A stretch of 64,000 nt of DNA from an uncultured Alphaproteobacteria bacterium (lineage in GTDB: Bacteria > Pseudomonadota > Alphaproteobacteria > Rhodobacterales > Rhodobacteraceae): positions 1-64,000 of the forward strand of contig CACGWW010000004.1 in NCBI GenBank assembly GCA_902576905.1, given 5' to 3'. The notes under the pieces were generated by a model. That model made no database searches. It was not told the origin of the DNA and was given only the letters and a program-made list of their open reading frames with translations. Below are positions 23,634-35,874 of this stretch, in pieces (position 1 is the first letter of the stretch; each line of letters begins with the position of its first letter). Both the position numbers and the translations under genes were made by a program.

Positions 23634-25220
23634 CTAATATCCTAGCGCACAACCATCTTTTCTGGGATCCGATGCCCCTATAAGAACACCAGAAGAGTCA
23701 AATCGTACCATTTGCCCACCGCCTATGGGGATATTTGCCTCCTCTATTTTATAACCCATTTTGGATAGTTTTTCTCTCGTAGCTTTAGGGTAACCTCTTT
23801 CCAAGTTTAATACACCATCAAAATAAAAGCTTCTTGGAAAGTTTAGGGCCTCTTGAAGTTCCATGCTATAGTCTTTTATATTGCTTAGAATTCTTGCATG
23901 ACCATTAGCTTGGTATTGACCACCCATAACTCCAAATGGCATTATGCTGCCGTTTTTTTCTTCTAGAATAGCAGGAATTATTGTGTGTAAAGGCCTTTTG
24001 CCACCTAATAATTCATTTGGGTGATTTTTCTTTAAAGTAAAGCCAGCACCACGATTATGAAAAAGTAGTCCATATTTTCTAGAAGATAACCCCGATCCAA
24101 ACGCATGAAAAGTAGAGAAAATGAGAGATATAGCGTTTCCCTCATTATCAGCTGCACATATTAAGACAGTATCTTTATTTCGCGTAAAAAAGTCATAGTC
24201 GAGATTATCGCTTAATAATTCTCCTAAGGAGATTTCTCTCGATAATTGTTTTAGATACGTTTCATCTGTAAATATATTTTGTTTAATTTTTGAAAAATTT
24301 GGATCTCCAATAAAATTATTTCTCGCAGAATATGCTATTTTAGCTATTTCAGCCTCCAAGTGAACTCTTTCAAAGGAGTCAGCTTTAAATCGTTCAATAT
24401 GACATAATTCCATTAACTTTTTCATCATTATAGCTGTTATACCCTGTCCGTTTGGAGGTAATTCGATTAATGTACTGCCATCTTTTAGAGTTGCATATAT
24501 TGGATCGACATATTGAACACTAACATCTTCGAAATCAGCAAGGGTATGTACTCCGCCTAACTCCTGTAAAGAGCTTACAAGGTCAACTGTAATATCCGAC
24601 TGGTAAAAACCCTTTGAGCCCTGAGCTGCTATTTGTCTTAATACTTCTGCCTGCATAGGTGCCCTAAACAAAGAACCAGCTCTATATGGTCTCCCAGAAC
24701 AAAGATAAAACTTCTCAGAGGATCCAATAAGCTTCTCTCTGTGTGTCTCCCAGTCAAAGGAAACACGGGGGCTGACTACTACACCTTCTTCAGCATACTT
24801 TATTGGTTGGGTACATAGTTCTTTTAAACCTAAATTACCAAATTTATTTGCAACCTCTTCAAATAGAGATACTGCACCTGGAACAGTAACCGAGTGGACG
24901 CTATCTAAAGGAATCTTTTCCATGTTTTCTGACAGCAAAGTGTCACTAGACAAATTCATCGGTGCCTTGCCAGACCCATTTAAACCAATGATGTTTTTTG
25001 ATTTTTTTGTTTTAATAACTGCAAATGCATCTCCAAATAGACCGGTAGATTGTGGTTCACATAAAACCAGCATAAGGGCACTAGTAATAGCGGCATCGAT
25101 CGCGTTTCCTCCTTTATTCATAGCGTCAAGCCCTATTTTTGCAGCTAGGGGGTGAGAAGTTGCTATCATTCCATTTGATGAAAATACTTGAGAGCGTTCA
25201 GGTTTTTGAAAGTCTCGCAT
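23634..25220 (-). CDS. gamma-glutamyltransferase-family Ntn hydrolase
   Basis: 528 aa. The GGT fold is clear: MIATSHPLAAKIGLDAMNKG, GNAIDAAI, LPPNGQG, HNRGAGF and GGKRPLHTIIPAI. The self-processing nucleophile is expected at Thr351 (RNKDTVLICAADNEGNAIS), splitting a ~350-aa alpha from a ~178-aa beta chain. Unlike classical periplasmic GGT it has no signal peptide, and TTH at the cleavage site is replaced by TV. Such members may act on other amides (acylase or oxamate hydrolase-like). AGGAG precedes the ATG. Confidence 0.85.
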   Translation of the reverse strand: MRDFQKPERSQVFSSNGMIATSHPLAAKIGLDAMNKGGNAIDAAITSALMLVLCEPQSTGLFGDAFAVIKTKKSKNIIGLNGSGKAPMNLSSDTLLSENMEKIPLDSVHSVTVPGAVSLFEEVANKFGNLGLKELCTQPIKYAEEGVVVSPRVSFDWETHREKLIGSSEKFYLCSGRPYRAGSLFRAPMQAEVLRQIAAQGSKGFYQSDITVDLVSSLQELGGVHTLADFEDVSVQYVDPIYATLKDGSTLIELPPNGQGITAIMMKKLMELCHIERFKADSFERVHLEAEIAKIAYSARNNFIGDPNFSKIKQNIFTDETYLKQLSREISLGELLSDNLDYDFFTRNKDTVLICAADNEGNAISLIFSTFHAFGSGLSSRKYGLLFHNRGAGFTLKKNHPNELLGGKRPLHTIIPAILEEKNGSIMPFGVMGGQYQANGHARILSNIKDYSMELQEALNFPRSFYFDGVLNLERGYPKATREKLSKMGYKIEEANIPIGGGQMVRFDSSGVLIGASDPRKDGCALGY

Positions 25221-25229
25221 TATTTGCTC

Positions 25230-25535
25230 CTACACTAAATTCAGCTTAAGTTCTTTATGTTTTAATACTCTTAGAGTGGATTTTAAATCATTGGAACACT
25301 TCAGTATTCTTCCATCCATAGCTACCAAGGAATACAATCTTCCGTATTTTGAATTTTTGGGTGTTTTCTTAATACTAAAGAGGGCCCAATCAGAATTTTT
25401 TCTGTAGATAGAAAAAACTACAAAATCTTTCAAAAAAGAGATGCTATAATCTTTCCATAGTCCCTGTGACACCATTACACCATAAAGTTGTAGAATTTGA
25501 TTAAGCTCTACTTTTTCAAAACGCGCTTGTTTCAT
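25230..25535 (-). CDS. DUF2794 protein
   Basis: 101 aa. ELNQILQLYGVMVSQGLWKD, DFVVFSIYRKNSDWALFSIKK and YSLVAMDGRILKCSNDL follow the alphaproteobacterial DUF2794 family; function unknown. The start is the ATG at 25535, since any longer frame would run through the tRNA gene. The ATG lies 8 nt after the tRNA 3' CCA; only a weak AAGAAG precedes it. Confidence 0.85.
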   Translation of the reverse strand: MKQARFEKVELNQILQLYGVMVSQGLWKDYSISFLKDFVVFSIYRKNSDWALFSIKKTPKNSKYGRLYSLVAMDGRILKCSNDLKSTLRVLKHKELKLNLV

Positions 25536-25543
25536 TTTCTTCT

Positions 25544-25619
<76 letters not shown>

Positions 25620-25664
25620 TTTTTCTTTTTGTCAAAGTTTAACACTAAAACAATTAGTTTAAAA

Positions 25665-26009
25665 TTAGTTTTCTTCGCTGTCTGTAGACGCTACATCGGT
25701 AATCTCTTCCAATGGAACTGTATCCTGATCATCATCTTCTAAAAGTTCATCATCTAATTCGGATGAGTCCTCCCCCTCATCTAATATGAGATCATCCTCA
25801 ATAGTCAACAATTCTTCTGACTCTTCAAACTTTGCATCGTTGATATTTTCTTCGCTTTTTCTCGTTACCTTGGTTTTTTCAGATGAAGATTTATCAAGTA
25901 TAAGTTCTTTGCCGGTGTAAGGGCTTATCACAGGACTATTATTAAGATCATAAAAGCGTTTACCAGTCTCTGGACAAATTCTTTTTGTCCCCCATTCTTC
26001 TTTTGCCAT
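25665..26009 (-). CDS. FYDLN acid-domain protein (TIGR02300)
   Basis: 114 aa. MAKEEWGTKRICPETGKRFY, DLN and SPYTGKE form a short conserved N-terminal region with one Cys. The remainder is very acidic (ELDDELLEDDDQDTVPLEE) and probably disordered. A conserved alphaproteobacterial family of unknown function. It lies upstream of tRNA-Ala on the same strand with no terminator between them. Confidence 0.9.
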   Translation of the reverse strand: MAKEEWGTKRICPETGKRFYDLNNSPVISPYTGKELILDKSSSEKTKVTRKSEENINDAKFEESEELLTIEDDLILDEGEDSSELDDELLEDDDQDTVPLEEITDVASTDSEEN

Positions 26010-26098
26010 TACCTTCTCTCCTAGCTGTTAATTGCCTTGGATGTTGATAAATGTTTGTTAAATGATTTGCAAGAAATTAAATACAGATTTTTACAATA

Positions 26099-27487
26099 TT
26101 AAGAGTGAATTGCTCCCAGCCCACAAGCAAGTGCAGCCTCGCGTACCGCCTCTGAAAAAGTTGGGTGAGCATGGCAAGTCCTTGCTAAATCTTCGGTGCT
26201 CGCACCAAATTCCATCGCCATGCATACTTCATGGATAAGATCACCGGCAGCAGGCCCAATGATGTGAGCTCCTAGAATTCTATCATTATTTGAGTCGGCT
26301 ATAATTTTTACAAAACCGTTACTAGAAAAAACTGTCTTTGCGCGACCATTACCCATGAATGAAAACTTTCCAACTTTAATTTGTATACCTTCTTCCTTTA
26401 ATTCATTTTCTGTTTTGCCAACAGCAGCAACCTCTGGATCAGTATAAACAACGCTGGGTATTACTTGAAAATTCACATGACCAGCTTGTCCCGCAATTAT
26501 TTCAGCAACAGCTATACCTTCTTCTTCTGCTTTGTGGGCTAACATTGGTCCTGATGTCACATCACCTATAGCAAATATATTTGTTGCAGTCGTTCTCCAA
26601 TTGTTATCAGTTTCAATTTGCCCTTTAGGGTTCAACTTCACTCCGATGTTTTCGAGTTTGAGGTTTTTAGTAAAAGGTTTTCTCCCCGTAGCCACTAAAA
26701 CGACATCCGCAGATAATTCATTTTGATCATGGGAATCTAGTTGCTTAAAAGTAACTTTCGCGCCTTTTTTTTCTTTTGTTATCGTAGAAACAGAGCTATT
26801 CAAGTGGAACTTAAAACCTTGTTTTTGCAATATAGATTTAAAGTTTTTTGATATATCGTGGTCCATACCATTTAAAACTTTATCAAAGAATTCAACAACT
26901 GTTACTTCAGTTCCAAGACGACTGTATATTGAACCCATTTCCAAACCAATAACACCTGCACCAACAATTATCATTTTTTCTGGGATTTTCTTTAATTCCA
27001 ATGCACCAGTTGAAGACACGATCACTTGTTCGTCAAATTCCATGTTCTTTAGACTAGAAGCCTCGGAGCCAGTAGCAATAACGAAGTAGGTTGCCTCAAA
27101 ATTTTCATTATCAACACTGATTGTATTTTGATCGATAAAGCTAGCCCAACCATTTATTAAAGTAATTTTATTTTTTTTAAATAGGTACTCTATCCCCTTA
27201 GTATTATCTTTTATCATACTCTCTTTATAGCTGAGCATTTTACCCCAGTTCACAACAGGTGGATCTACCTCTATTCCCATTTTAGAAAAATTTTCTACTG
27301 AGTTGTGATAGTTATGGGAAGCATTTAGTAATGCTTTTGATGGAATACACCCTACGTTTAAACAAGTACCTCCAAGTGAAGTATTCCCTTCAACACAAGC
27401 AACTTTTATTCCGAGCTGCGCGAGTTTTATTGCGCACACATATCCTCCTGGGCCACTGCCAATAACTATCGCATCGAATTTTTCCAT
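26099..27487 (-). CDS. lpd: dihydrolipoyl dehydrogenase (E3)
   Basis: 462 aa. FAD-binding [11 protein letters not shown], redox disulfide [13 protein letters not shown] (Cys42, Cys47), NAD-binding [14 protein letters not shown] and C-terminal base [10 protein letters not shown]. Reoxidises lipoamide of the 2-oxoglutarate dehydrogenase complex. Last gene of mdh-sucCDAB-lpd, 20 nt after sucB. Confidence 0.96.
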   Translation of the reverse strand: MEKFDAIVIGSGPGGYVCAIKLAQLGIKVACVEGNTSLGGTCLNVGCIPSKALLNASHNYHNSVENFSKMGIEVDPPVVNWGKMLSYKESMIKDNTKGIEYLFKKNKITLINGWASFIDQNTISVDNENFEATYFVIATGSEASSLKNMEFDEQVIVSSTGALELKKIPEKMIIVGAGVIGLEMGSIYSRLGTEVTVVEFFDKVLNGMDHDISKNFKSILQKQGFKFHLNSSVSTITKEKKGAKVTFKQLDSHDQNELSADVVLVATGRKPFTKNLKLENIGVKLNPKGQIETDNNWRTTATNIFAIGDVTSGPMLAHKAEEEGIAVAEIIAGQAGHVNFQVIPSVVYTDPEVAAVGKTENELKEEGIQIKVGKFSFMGNGRAKTVFSSNGFVKIIADSNNDRILGAHIIGPAAGDLIHEVCMAMEFGASTEDLARTCHAHPTFSEAVREAALACGLGAIHS

Positions 27488-27507
27488 TTGAAATCCTTAT
27501 TTTTATT

Positions 27508-28671
27508 TTATAGATCAATCAACAATCGACGTGGATCTTCCAAGTTTTCTTTTACCCTGACTAGAAATGTAACAGCACCCTTTCCATCTACAATACGATG
27601 GTCATAACTCAGGGCAAGATACATCATAGGCAGTATCTCAATTTTTCCATCAATAGCCATCGGTCTTTCTTGAATTTTATGCATTCCAAGTATACCGGAC
27701 TCAGGTGAATTTAGAATAGGCGAGGACATTAGAGATCCATATATACCGCCGTTAGATATAGTGAAAGTTCCACCAGTCATATCTGCCATAGATAGCTTTC
27801 CATCTCTTGCTAATAAGCCCATCTTATTAATTTCCTTTTCTATATCAGAGAAGCTCATGGCATCAGCATTTTTTAAAACCGGTACAACTAAACCGTTATC
27901 TGTTCCTACCGCTACGCCCATATTGACGTATTGCTTGTATATTATATAGTCCCCATCTATTTGTGCATTGACCTCGGGTACTTCTTCTAGAGCTTTACAG
28001 CAAGCTTTTACAAAAAATGACATAAACCCTAATTTAACCCCAACTTTTGACAAGAATTGATCTTTAAATTCACTTCTTATTTTTAAAATAGCTGTCATAT
28101 CTGCTTCATTGTATGTTGTCAGCATCGCAGCAGTATTTTGAGATTCTTTAAGCCTTCGAGCTATTGTTTGTCTTAATCTCGTCATTTTTACTTTTTCTTC
28201 TGATCCCATTGAAGGCATTAAGCTTTTCTTTGTATTTTGATTGTTTGGCAAGCTTATTACGTCCTCTTTCATAATCCGACCGTTTCTGCCAGAGCCTTTC
28301 AAGGAGCTCGGATCAATATTTTTTTCCTTCATGATTTTTTCTGCAGAGGGAGCATTTTTTACACTTTTCGTTCCTTCAGCAATATTTTTTTCGCCGGTTT
28401 TATCATTTGACAATTCATTTTTTTCTGCTGCTGCTGCGCCTTCCTCTAATATAGCTAGTATTGCATCTAACTCTACTGTCTCCCCCTCTTTAACTATAAT
28501 TTTTGACACAACACCGTTTACAGTACTTGGTACTTCGATAGTGACTTTATCTGTTTCGAGTTCGCATATCATTTCATCAACTGCGACGTTATCGCCGGCC
28601 TTCTTGAACCAAGTGCCAACAGTTGCCTCGGTCACACTTTCACCTAATGTAGGAACTTTCAACTCTATCAT
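27508..28671 (-). CDS. sucB: 2-oxoglutarate dehydrogenase E2, dihydrolipoyl succinyltransferase
   Basis: 387 aa. One lipoyl domain (ETDKVTIEV, lipoyl-Lys42), an acidic/alanine linker, a peripheral-subunit binding domain ([20 protein letters not shown], ~110-145) and a catalytic domain ending in [10 protein letters not shown] (His358, Asp362). Passes succinyl from lipoamide to CoA. It follows sucA by 22 nt. Confidence 0.96.
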   Translation of the reverse strand: MIELKVPTLGESVTEATVGTWFKKAGDNVAVDEMICELETDKVTIEVPSTVNGVVSKIIVKEGETVELDAILAILEEGAAAAEKNELSNDKTGEKNIAEGTKSVKNAPSAEKIMKEKNIDPSSLKGSGRNGRIMKEDVISLPNNQNTKKSLMPSMGSEEKVKMTRLRQTIARRLKESQNTAAMLTTYNEADMTAILKIRSEFKDQFLSKVGVKLGFMSFFVKACCKALEEVPEVNAQIDGDYIIYKQYVNMGVAVGTDNGLVVPVLKNADAMSFSDIEKEINKMGLLARDGKLSMADMTGGTFTISNGGIYGSLMSSPILNSPESGILGMHKIQERPMAIDGKIEILPMMYLALSYDHRIVDGKGAVTFLVRVKENLEDPRRLLIDL

Positions 28672-28693
28672 TATAACCCCCTTAAGTAACGCC

Positions 28694-31669
28694 TTAAACC
28701 TCTAAAGCTTGATCAATCAGTTTTCCCTGCTGTTCAATGTGCTGCTTTGCTAAACCGGTTGCTGGCGAAGCAGCGGACTGTCGTCCAGCATAATCAGCCC
28801 TGCCAGAGCTATGGCTTATATGACCTAATATCATCTCCAGTATTGGTTCTACGAAAAACCATCCTCCCTGGTTCCGTGGCTCTTCTTGGCACCAAGTTAT
28901 TTTTGCGTTCTCAAAACGTGATAACTCCTTAATCATTGATTGTGAGGGAAAAGGATACAACTGTTCAAGTCTAAGTAAATATACCTCTTTTAGATTTCTC
29001 TTGTTTCTTTCCACAAATAGCTCGTAGTAAATTTTTCCCGAGCAAATAACTACTTTTTTAATTTTACTGTCTTCGGTGAGCTTAAAGTCACTCGATGTTT
29101 CGGCGTCATCTTTGAGTATTCTGTGGAAACTTGAGCCATTTGTAAAATCTTTCAATGAACTTACAGCTAGTTTATTTCTCAGTAATGATTTTGGTGTCAT
29201 TATGACAAGTGGTTTTCGAAAATGCCTATGCATTTGTCGTCTCAATATATGAAAATAGTTTGCCGGAGTCGAAACATTAGCCACTATCCAATTTTCTTCT
29301 GCACATGCCTGGAGAAATCTTTCTAATCTAGCAGAAGAGTGCTCTGGTCCTTGACCTTCATAACCGTGAGGAAGTAGCATTACAAGCCCAGACATTCTCA
29401 ACCATTTTTTTTCTCCTGAGGATATAAATTGATCTATCATAATCTGTGCCCCATTAACGAAATCTCCAAACTGAGCCTCCCACAGAGTCAAGCAATTCGG
29501 TTCTGCAAGAGAGTACCCATACTCATAACCTAAGACAGCGTACTCCGATAACATAGAGTCAATCACCTCAAATTGAGTTTTTTGACTAATATCCAATTTG
29601 CCACCTATTTTAGACACACCAAACTCAATGGAATTTTGTGTTATATTGTAAAGGGGATAGAAACGTTCTTCAGTCTCTTGATCTATAATTGCGGAATGCC
29701 TTTGGGAAAAAGTACCTCTTTTCGAATCTTGGCCAGATAGCCTAACCGAAAACCCCTCATTCAACAAAGAGCCAAATGCAAGCGCTTCAGCTGTTGCCCA
29801 GTCAATACCTTCTCCTTTGTTTAAGGTATCCTTTTTATTTTCTAACATTCTGGACACTGTTTTGTGTATCTTGAAATTATTTGGGACGGTTGTCAGTACC
29901 TTCGATATTTTTTTAAACACATCGTTCTTTATGGAGGTTTTTCCCCTTTCGTAGTTGTCCGGTCGCTTAGTAAGCCCAGACCATCTTCCATCAAGCCAGT
30001 CAGCCTTATTCGGTTTGTAGTTTTTTCCTGCCTCGAACTCGTCATTCAAAAAGCTTTGAAAATTTGATTTTAAGTTGTTCAACTCACCATCTTTTAGCGT
30101 TCCTTCTGCCTCCAGCTTTCTGGAGTATAATTCAAGAGTGGTCGGATGGGTTTTAATTTTTTTGTACATTTTAGGTTGGGTAAACATAGGTTCATCACCT
30201 TCATTATGCCCAAAACGTCGGTAGCAAAAAATATCAATCACAACGTCTTTTTTAAATTTTTGTCTAAATTCTGTGGCCACTTTTGCAGCGTGAACTACCG
30301 CTTCCGGATCATCGCCATTAACATGGAAAATTGGTGCTTCTACCATAAGCGCAATATCTGTTGGGTATGGTGATGACCTTGAATAGAGCGGTGCGGTCGT
30401 GAAACCAATTTGATTATTTACGACGATATGGATAGTGCCGCCTGTGCGATGTCCCTTTAGACCCGAAAGTCCAAAGCATTCAGCAACGATACCTTGGCCT
30501 GCAAAAGCTGCATCACCATGCAGCAAAACAGGTAGAACCTTTTCTCTTTCTTTATCGTTGAGCTGCTCTTGCTTTGCCCTTACTTTTCCTAATACGACGG
30601 GGTTAACAGCCTCTAAGTGAGAAGGATTTGCCGTCAGAGATAAATGCACTGTGTTTCCATCAAACTCTCGGTCAGACGAAGCACCCAAATGATATTTTAC
30701 ATCTCCGGAGCCATCAACATCTTCAGGTTTATAGCTCCCACCTTGGAACTCGTTAAAAATTGCTTTAAAAGGTTTGCTCATCACGTTAGCTAGTATTGAT
30801 AATCTTCCTCTGTGGGGCATACCTATAACAATTTCCTTAACTCCTAAATTTCCACCTCTCTTTATTATTTGCTCCATAGCAGGAATTAGAGATTCTCCCC
30901 CATCCAATCCAAACCTTTTTGTGCCTGTGTATTTAACGTGTAGAAATTTTTCAAACCCTTCAGCTTCTATGAGCTTTTTTAATATAGCTTTTCGCCCCTC
31001 TTTTGTGAATTGTATTTCTTTGCCCAGCCCTTCAATACGTTCTTTTAGCCATGCTGACTGTTCTGGGTTCGAAATATGCATATACTGTAGGGCAAAGGTT
31101 CCACAGTAGGTTCTCTCAAGTAGAGACATAATCTCGCTCATTGAAGCAACTTCCAATCCTAATACATTATCAATGTATATTTCTCTCTCCATATCTTCCT
31201 CAGAAAAACCATAATTTTTTGGATCCAGTTCTGGATGATATGACAGGCTATTGATTTCAAGTGGGTCAAGCTTTGCTTTTAAATGGCCTCTTATTCTGAA
31301 AGCTCTAATAATCATAAGAGCCCTTAAACTATCTATCACTTTTTCTTTTAAGTTATCTGAGCTTTTGAAGAAATCAGATTTTTCCGAATATGCTAAAATT
31401 TTTTCTTCTAATGCTTCTGTAGATTTTGAACTCCAAAAGCTATTGTCTTGTATTCCAAAATCTTGCTTTTGATCTACAGGCCAATCACTTCGGGACCATG
31501 ATGCTTTTTCAGCTGAGGTATCGCTTGTTTCAAAAAAAGATGACCATGATTCATCTACTGATTTAGGGTCGTTAAGGTACATATTTTGTAGATACTCAAG
31601 ATAGCTAGAGTTTCCTCCGTTAAGGATGTCATCCGCTTTTTTAGAGTTTTTAGGATCCATTTTATTCAT
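28694..31669 (-). CDS. sucA: 2-oxoglutarate dehydrogenase E1
   Basis: 991 aa, thiamin diphosphate-dependent decarboxylase of the TCA cycle. The N-terminal [20 protein letters not shown] is the E2-binding tail. [30 protein letters not shown] and NNQIGFTT form the ThDP site. [20 protein letters not shown] and [11 protein letters not shown] lie in the C-terminal half. Length is normal for the family. Confidence 0.97.
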   Translation of the reverse strand: MNKMDPKNSKKADDILNGGNSSYLEYLQNMYLNDPKSVDESWSSFFETSDTSAEKASWSRSDWPVDQKQDFGIQDNSFWSSKSTEALEEKILAYSEKSDFFKSSDNLKEKVIDSLRALMIIRAFRIRGHLKAKLDPLEINSLSYHPELDPKNYGFSEEDMEREIYIDNVLGLEVASMSEIMSLLERTYCGTFALQYMHISNPEQSAWLKERIEGLGKEIQFTKEGRKAILKKLIEAEGFEKFLHVKYTGTKRFGLDGGESLIPAMEQIIKRGGNLGVKEIVIGMPHRGRLSILANVMSKPFKAIFNEFQGGSYKPEDVDGSGDVKYHLGASSDREFDGNTVHLSLTANPSHLEAVNPVVLGKVRAKQEQLNDKEREKVLPVLLHGDAAFAGQGIVAECFGLSGLKGHRTGGTIHIVVNNQIGFTTAPLYSRSSPYPTDIALMVEAPIFHVNGDDPEAVVHAAKVATEFRQKFKKDVVIDIFCYRRFGHNEGDEPMFTQPKMYKKIKTHPTTLELYSRKLEAEGTLKDGELNNLKSNFQSFLNDEFEAGKNYKPNKADWLDGRWSGLTKRPDNYERGKTSIKNDVFKKISKVLTTVPNNFKIHKTVSRMLENKKDTLNKGEGIDWATAEALAFGSLLNEGFSVRLSGQDSKRGTFSQRHSAIIDQETEERFYPLYNITQNSIEFGVSKIGGKLDISQKTQFEVIDSMLSEYAVLGYEYGYSLAEPNCLTLWEAQFGDFVNGAQIMIDQFISSGEKKWLRMSGLVMLLPHGYEGQGPEHSSARLERFLQACAEENWIVANVSTPANYFHILRRQMHRHFRKPLVIMTPKSLLRNKLAVSSLKDFTNGSSFHRILKDDAETSSDFKLTEDSKIKKVVICSGKIYYELFVERNKRNLKEVYLLRLEQLYPFPSQSMIKELSRFENAKITWCQEEPRNQGGWFFVEPILEMILGHISHSSGRADYAGRQSAASPATGLAKQHIEQQGKLIDQALEV

Positions 31670-31699
31670 GGTTATTTACTTCTTTATCTATTTACCAAT

Positions 31700-31727
31700 A
31701 TTATAGTACTTACTAGCGTTTTCTAGT
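31700..31727 (-). promoter_or_regulatory. sucD-sucA spacer with -10-like box and small hairpin
   Basis: On the minus strand an ACTAG/CTAGT 5-bp hairpin (31727-31712) is followed by TATAAT (31705-31700), about 30 nt before sucA. It could be an internal promoter or a processing site. No T-run follows, so it is not a terminator. No clear -35. Confidence 0.25.
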
Positions 31728-31735
31728 ATGTTTGG

Positions 31736-32623
31736 CTAATTTTTTTGAATTGCCTCTTGTACTGCTTCTCCTAAAGTGGCTGGACTATCTGAAACAATAA
31801 CCCCAGCTTTTTTCATTGCTTCCATTTTATCTTCAGCGGCACCCATACTTCCCGCTACTATAGCTCCGGCATGCCCCATTCTTCTTCCCTTGGGAGCTGT
31901 TCTCCCAGCAATGAAACCCGCAATCGGTTTTGATCTCCCCTTTTTGCGCTCTTTTATTAAATATTCGCAAGTTTCTTCCTCGGCGCTGCCACCGATCTCT
32001 CCTATCATTATTATAGATTGTGTTTCATCATCACTTAAAAACTTATCAATCACATCGATGAATTCTGTGCCTTTAATAGGGTCACCTCCAATACCAATAC
32101 ATGACGATTGGCCTAATCCAATTTTTGTCGTTTGATCAACAGCTTCATAAGTCAGTGTTCCAGATCGTGAGACAACGCCTACTGTTCCCTTTTTATGAAT
32201 ATGCCCTGGCATTATCCCAATCTTGCATTGCCCTGGTGTTATCACGCCTGGGCAATTTGGTCCTATTAGAATTGATTTTGATCGTGATAAAACTGCCTTT
32301 ACTCTCATCATGTCTAAAATAGGTATACCCTCTGTGATGCAAACTATTAAATCCATTTCGGCATCAACTGCTTCTAATATTGCGTCAGCGGCAAATGGTG
32401 GAGGTACATAGATTGCGCTTGCGTTGGCCCCGGTAGTTATCTTTGCTTCCTCCACAGAATTAAAAATGGGAAGGTCTAGGTGAGTTCCTCCACCTTTGCC
32501 AGGGGTTACACCCCCAACCATTTTTGTTCCATATTTTATAGCCTGCTCTGTATGGAAGGAACCTTGACTTCCAGTAAGACCTTGGCAAATAACTTTAGTA
32601 TCTGAATTTATATAAATACTCAT
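31736..32623 (-). CDS. sucD: succinyl-CoA synthetase alpha subunit
   Basis: 295 aa. CoA-binding [11 protein letters not shown] near the N-terminus, NCPGVITPG and the phosphorylated histidine His251 in [10 protein letters not shown]. Forms succinate and ATP/GTP from succinyl-CoA with SucC, whose gene is 7 nt upstream. Confidence 0.97.
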   Translation of the reverse strand: MSIYINSDTKVICQGLTGSQGSFHTEQAIKYGTKMVGGVTPGKGGGTHLDLPIFNSVEEAKITTGANASAIYVPPPFAADAILEAVDAEMDLIVCITEGIPILDMMRVKAVLSRSKSILIGPNCPGVITPGQCKIGIMPGHIHKKGTVGVVSRSGTLTYEAVDQTTKIGLGQSSCIGIGGDPIKGTEFIDVIDKFLSDDETQSIIMIGEIGGSAEEETCEYLIKERKKGRSKPIAGFIAGRTAPKGRRMGHAGAIVAGSMGAAEDKMEAMKKAGVIVSDSPATLGEAVQEAIQKN

Positions 32624-32630
32624 ATTGAGC

Positions 32631-33833
32631 TCACTTTATCTGTGCAACTATTTTAGCCGCGGCATCATTTAAATTGTCGGCCGTGATTACGTTCAAGTCA
32701 CTTTGCTCTATAATCTTTTTTCCTTCATCGACGTTTGTTCCTTCAAGCCTTACTACCAATGGAACTTTTAATCCTACTTCTTTAGTAGCTTGAACCACTC
32801 CTTCAGCAATTACATCGCAACGCATTATTCCACCAAAGATGTTAACTAATATTCCTTTTACATTCTTATCTGATGTGATTATTTTGAAAGCTTCTGTAAC
32901 CTTTTCCTGTGTCGCTCCCCCACCGACATCCAGAAAGTTCGCTGGCTCAGAACCATTCAGTTTAATTATATCCATCGTCGCCATAGCTAATCCGGCACCA
33001 TTTACCATGCAACCAATCTCTCCATCTAATGATATATAATTAAGATCAAACTTTGATGCTTCTAACTCTTTTGGGTCTTCTTCAGTAATGTCCCTTAGAG
33101 TTTCTAAATCCTTATTTTTGAAGAGAGCATTGCTATCGAAGCTCATCTTGCAATCGAGACAAATTAAGGAATTATCTTTGGTCATGATTAAAGGATTGAT
33201 CTCAATCATATCGCAATTTTTCTCGATAAAAAGATTGTAGAGGTTACGTGTCATTTTAACGCATTGCTTAAAAGCAGTATCCTTTAAACCCAACGCGAAA
33301 GCTATTTTTCTCCCATGGTGGTCGGAAAATCCTTCGGCGGGATCAACAATAATTGTTACAATATCAGTAGGATTTTCCTCTGCTACCTTTTCAATATCCA
33401 TGCCACCTTTCCTAGAGCATACAAATGACACAGAACTAGAAGACCGATCAACCAAAAGCGCCAGGTAAAATTCTTTAACTATAGTACATCCTAGTTCGAC
33501 GTAGACTTTGTTTACGGTCTTACCACCTTCGCCAGTTTGTTTTGTAACTAGTGTTTTACCCAACATTTTATGCGCTTGTTCAAGGGCATCATTGACATTT
33601 TTTGAAATTCTAACACCCCCACCCTTACCGGCATCATTTTCTTTAAATTTTCCCTTTCCGCGCCCACCAGCATGGATCTGTGCTTTTACCGCAAATACAG
33701 GTTCTTCATCTGCTTGTTCGGCAAGTGTTTTGAGAGAAGCTAAATTACTCTGTAAATCTAAGACAATTCCAGGCTGAACTGGAATACCGAATTGACTAAG
33801 CAATGATTTTCCCTGAAATTCGTGTATATTCAT
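32631..33833 (-). CDS. sucC: succinyl-CoA synthetase beta subunit
   Basis: 400 aa. ATP-grasp fold: [21 protein letters not shown], and the C-terminal ligase domain with [17 protein letters not shown] and [13 protein letters not shown]. Opening [12 protein letters not shown] is canonical. 20 nt after mdh. Confidence 0.97.
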   Translation of the reverse strand: MNIHEFQGKSLLSQFGIPVQPGIVLDLQSNLASLKTLAEQADEEPVFAVKAQIHAGGRGKGKFKENDAGKGGGVRISKNVNDALEQAHKMLGKTLVTKQTGEGGKTVNKVYVELGCTIVKEFYLALLVDRSSSSVSFVCSRKGGMDIEKVAEENPTDIVTIIVDPAEGFSDHHGRKIAFALGLKDTAFKQCVKMTRNLYNLFIEKNCDMIEINPLIMTKDNSLICLDCKMSFDSNALFKNKDLETLRDITEEDPKELEASKFDLNYISLDGEIGCMVNGAGLAMATMDIIKLNGSEPANFLDVGGGATQEKVTEAFKIITSDKNVKGILVNIFGGIMRCDVIAEGVVQATKEVGLKVPLVVRLEGTNVDEGKKIIEQSDLNVITADNLNDAAAKIVAQIK

Positions 33834-33853
33834 TTGCCCCCCTTCTTTACAAT

Positions 33854-34984
<1,131 letters not shown>

Positions 34985-34998
34985 GAGGACCTAAAGTT

Positions 34999-35874
34999 AT
35001 GTCAGATTTTTATCCACATCGATCCGCCTTGTATATGCCAGGCTCAAATGAAAGAGCTCTTGAAAAGGCGAAGTCTTTACCAGCAGACCTTTTTATATTC
35101 GATATGGAGGATGCTGTTTCGCCTGATAATAAGGAGCGAGCGAGGGAGTTGATTTCTAATGTATTATCGAATGAAAAAGCTGATTACAGGGGAAAAAAGA
35201 TTCTTACCAGAATTAATTCAATGGATACAGTCTGGGCGAATATAGATTTGGAGTGTCTTCAAAAAAGTGGGACGGATGGTATTCTATTCCCAAAAGTTTC
35301 AGAGGTTTCTGATATGTTGGTGATTCAGAAAAGACTAAAAGAGTTGGATTTTAAAAAGCCTCCTGAAATTTGGATAATGGCCGAAACCCCAAAATGCGTG
35401 TTGAACTTGGGTAAGATTTTGGAAGAATTTTCTAACATCGGTGGGATAGTTGTAGGAACTAATGATCTTGCAAAAGAACTCGTTCTTCCTAAACAAACTG
35501 GTCGAGCAGGGCTGTTGTATGCTCTCGGTTCGATTATATTAACAGCGAAGGCATACAATGTTATTACGCTGGATGGCGTCTTTAATGGGATATCAGATGA
35601 AGAGGGTTTGCGCTCTGAGGCTGAAGAAGGCAAAAATATGGGATATGATGGTAAAACACTGATTCATCCAAACCAAATTGGTCTGACTAATGCCGTTTTT
35701 TCTCCCACCGAAAAAGAAATTAATCTGGCAAATAAAATAATCGAGGCTTATGAAAAAGCAAAAGAAGAAAAAAGTGGTGTAACAACTGTTGACGGTGTTC
35801 TAGTCGAAGAATTACATGTAAAGCAGTCACTTGCATTAATAAGTAAACTGAAAATGATCCAGAGTATGAGTTGA
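34999..35874 (+). CDS. CitE-like CoA ester lyase, Mcl2-type ((S)-malyl-CoA thioesterase / beta-methylmalyl-CoA lyase)
   Basis: 291 aa from MSDFYPHRSALYMPGSNERA, with GAGAGGAC upstream; an in-frame ATG at 34972 would place that site inside the gene. HpcH/CitE barrel: FDMEDAVSPDNK (metal Asp/Glu), ILFPKVS, MAETPKCVLN, GTNDLAKEL, LDGVFNGISDEEG and GYDGKTLIHPNQ. GTNDLAKE and the length recall the Rhodobacter malyl-CoA thioesterase Mcl2 more than the lyase Mcl1. It stands directly before mch, so a role in the ethylmalonyl-CoA pathway is well supported. Lyase versus thioesterase is not settled by sequence. Confidence 0.85.
   Translation: MSDFYPHRSALYMPGSNERALEKAKSLPADLFIFDMEDAVSPDNKERARELISNVLSNEKADYRGKKILTRINSMDTVWANIDLECLQKSGTDGILFPKVSEVSDMLVIQKRLKELDFKKPPEIWIMAETPKCVLNLGKILEEFSNIGGIVVGTNDLAKELVLPKQTGRAGLLYALGSIILTAKAYNVITLDGVFNGISDEEGLRSEAEEGKNMGYDGKTLIHPNQIGLTNAVFSPTEKEINLANKIIEAYEKAKEEKSGVTTVDGVLVEELHVKQSLALISKLKMIQSMS

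Noticed and set aside
28241..28705. 154-codon plus-strand frame opposite sucB
   Set aside because: Antisense to the lipoyl and linker region of sucB, with no signal of its own.
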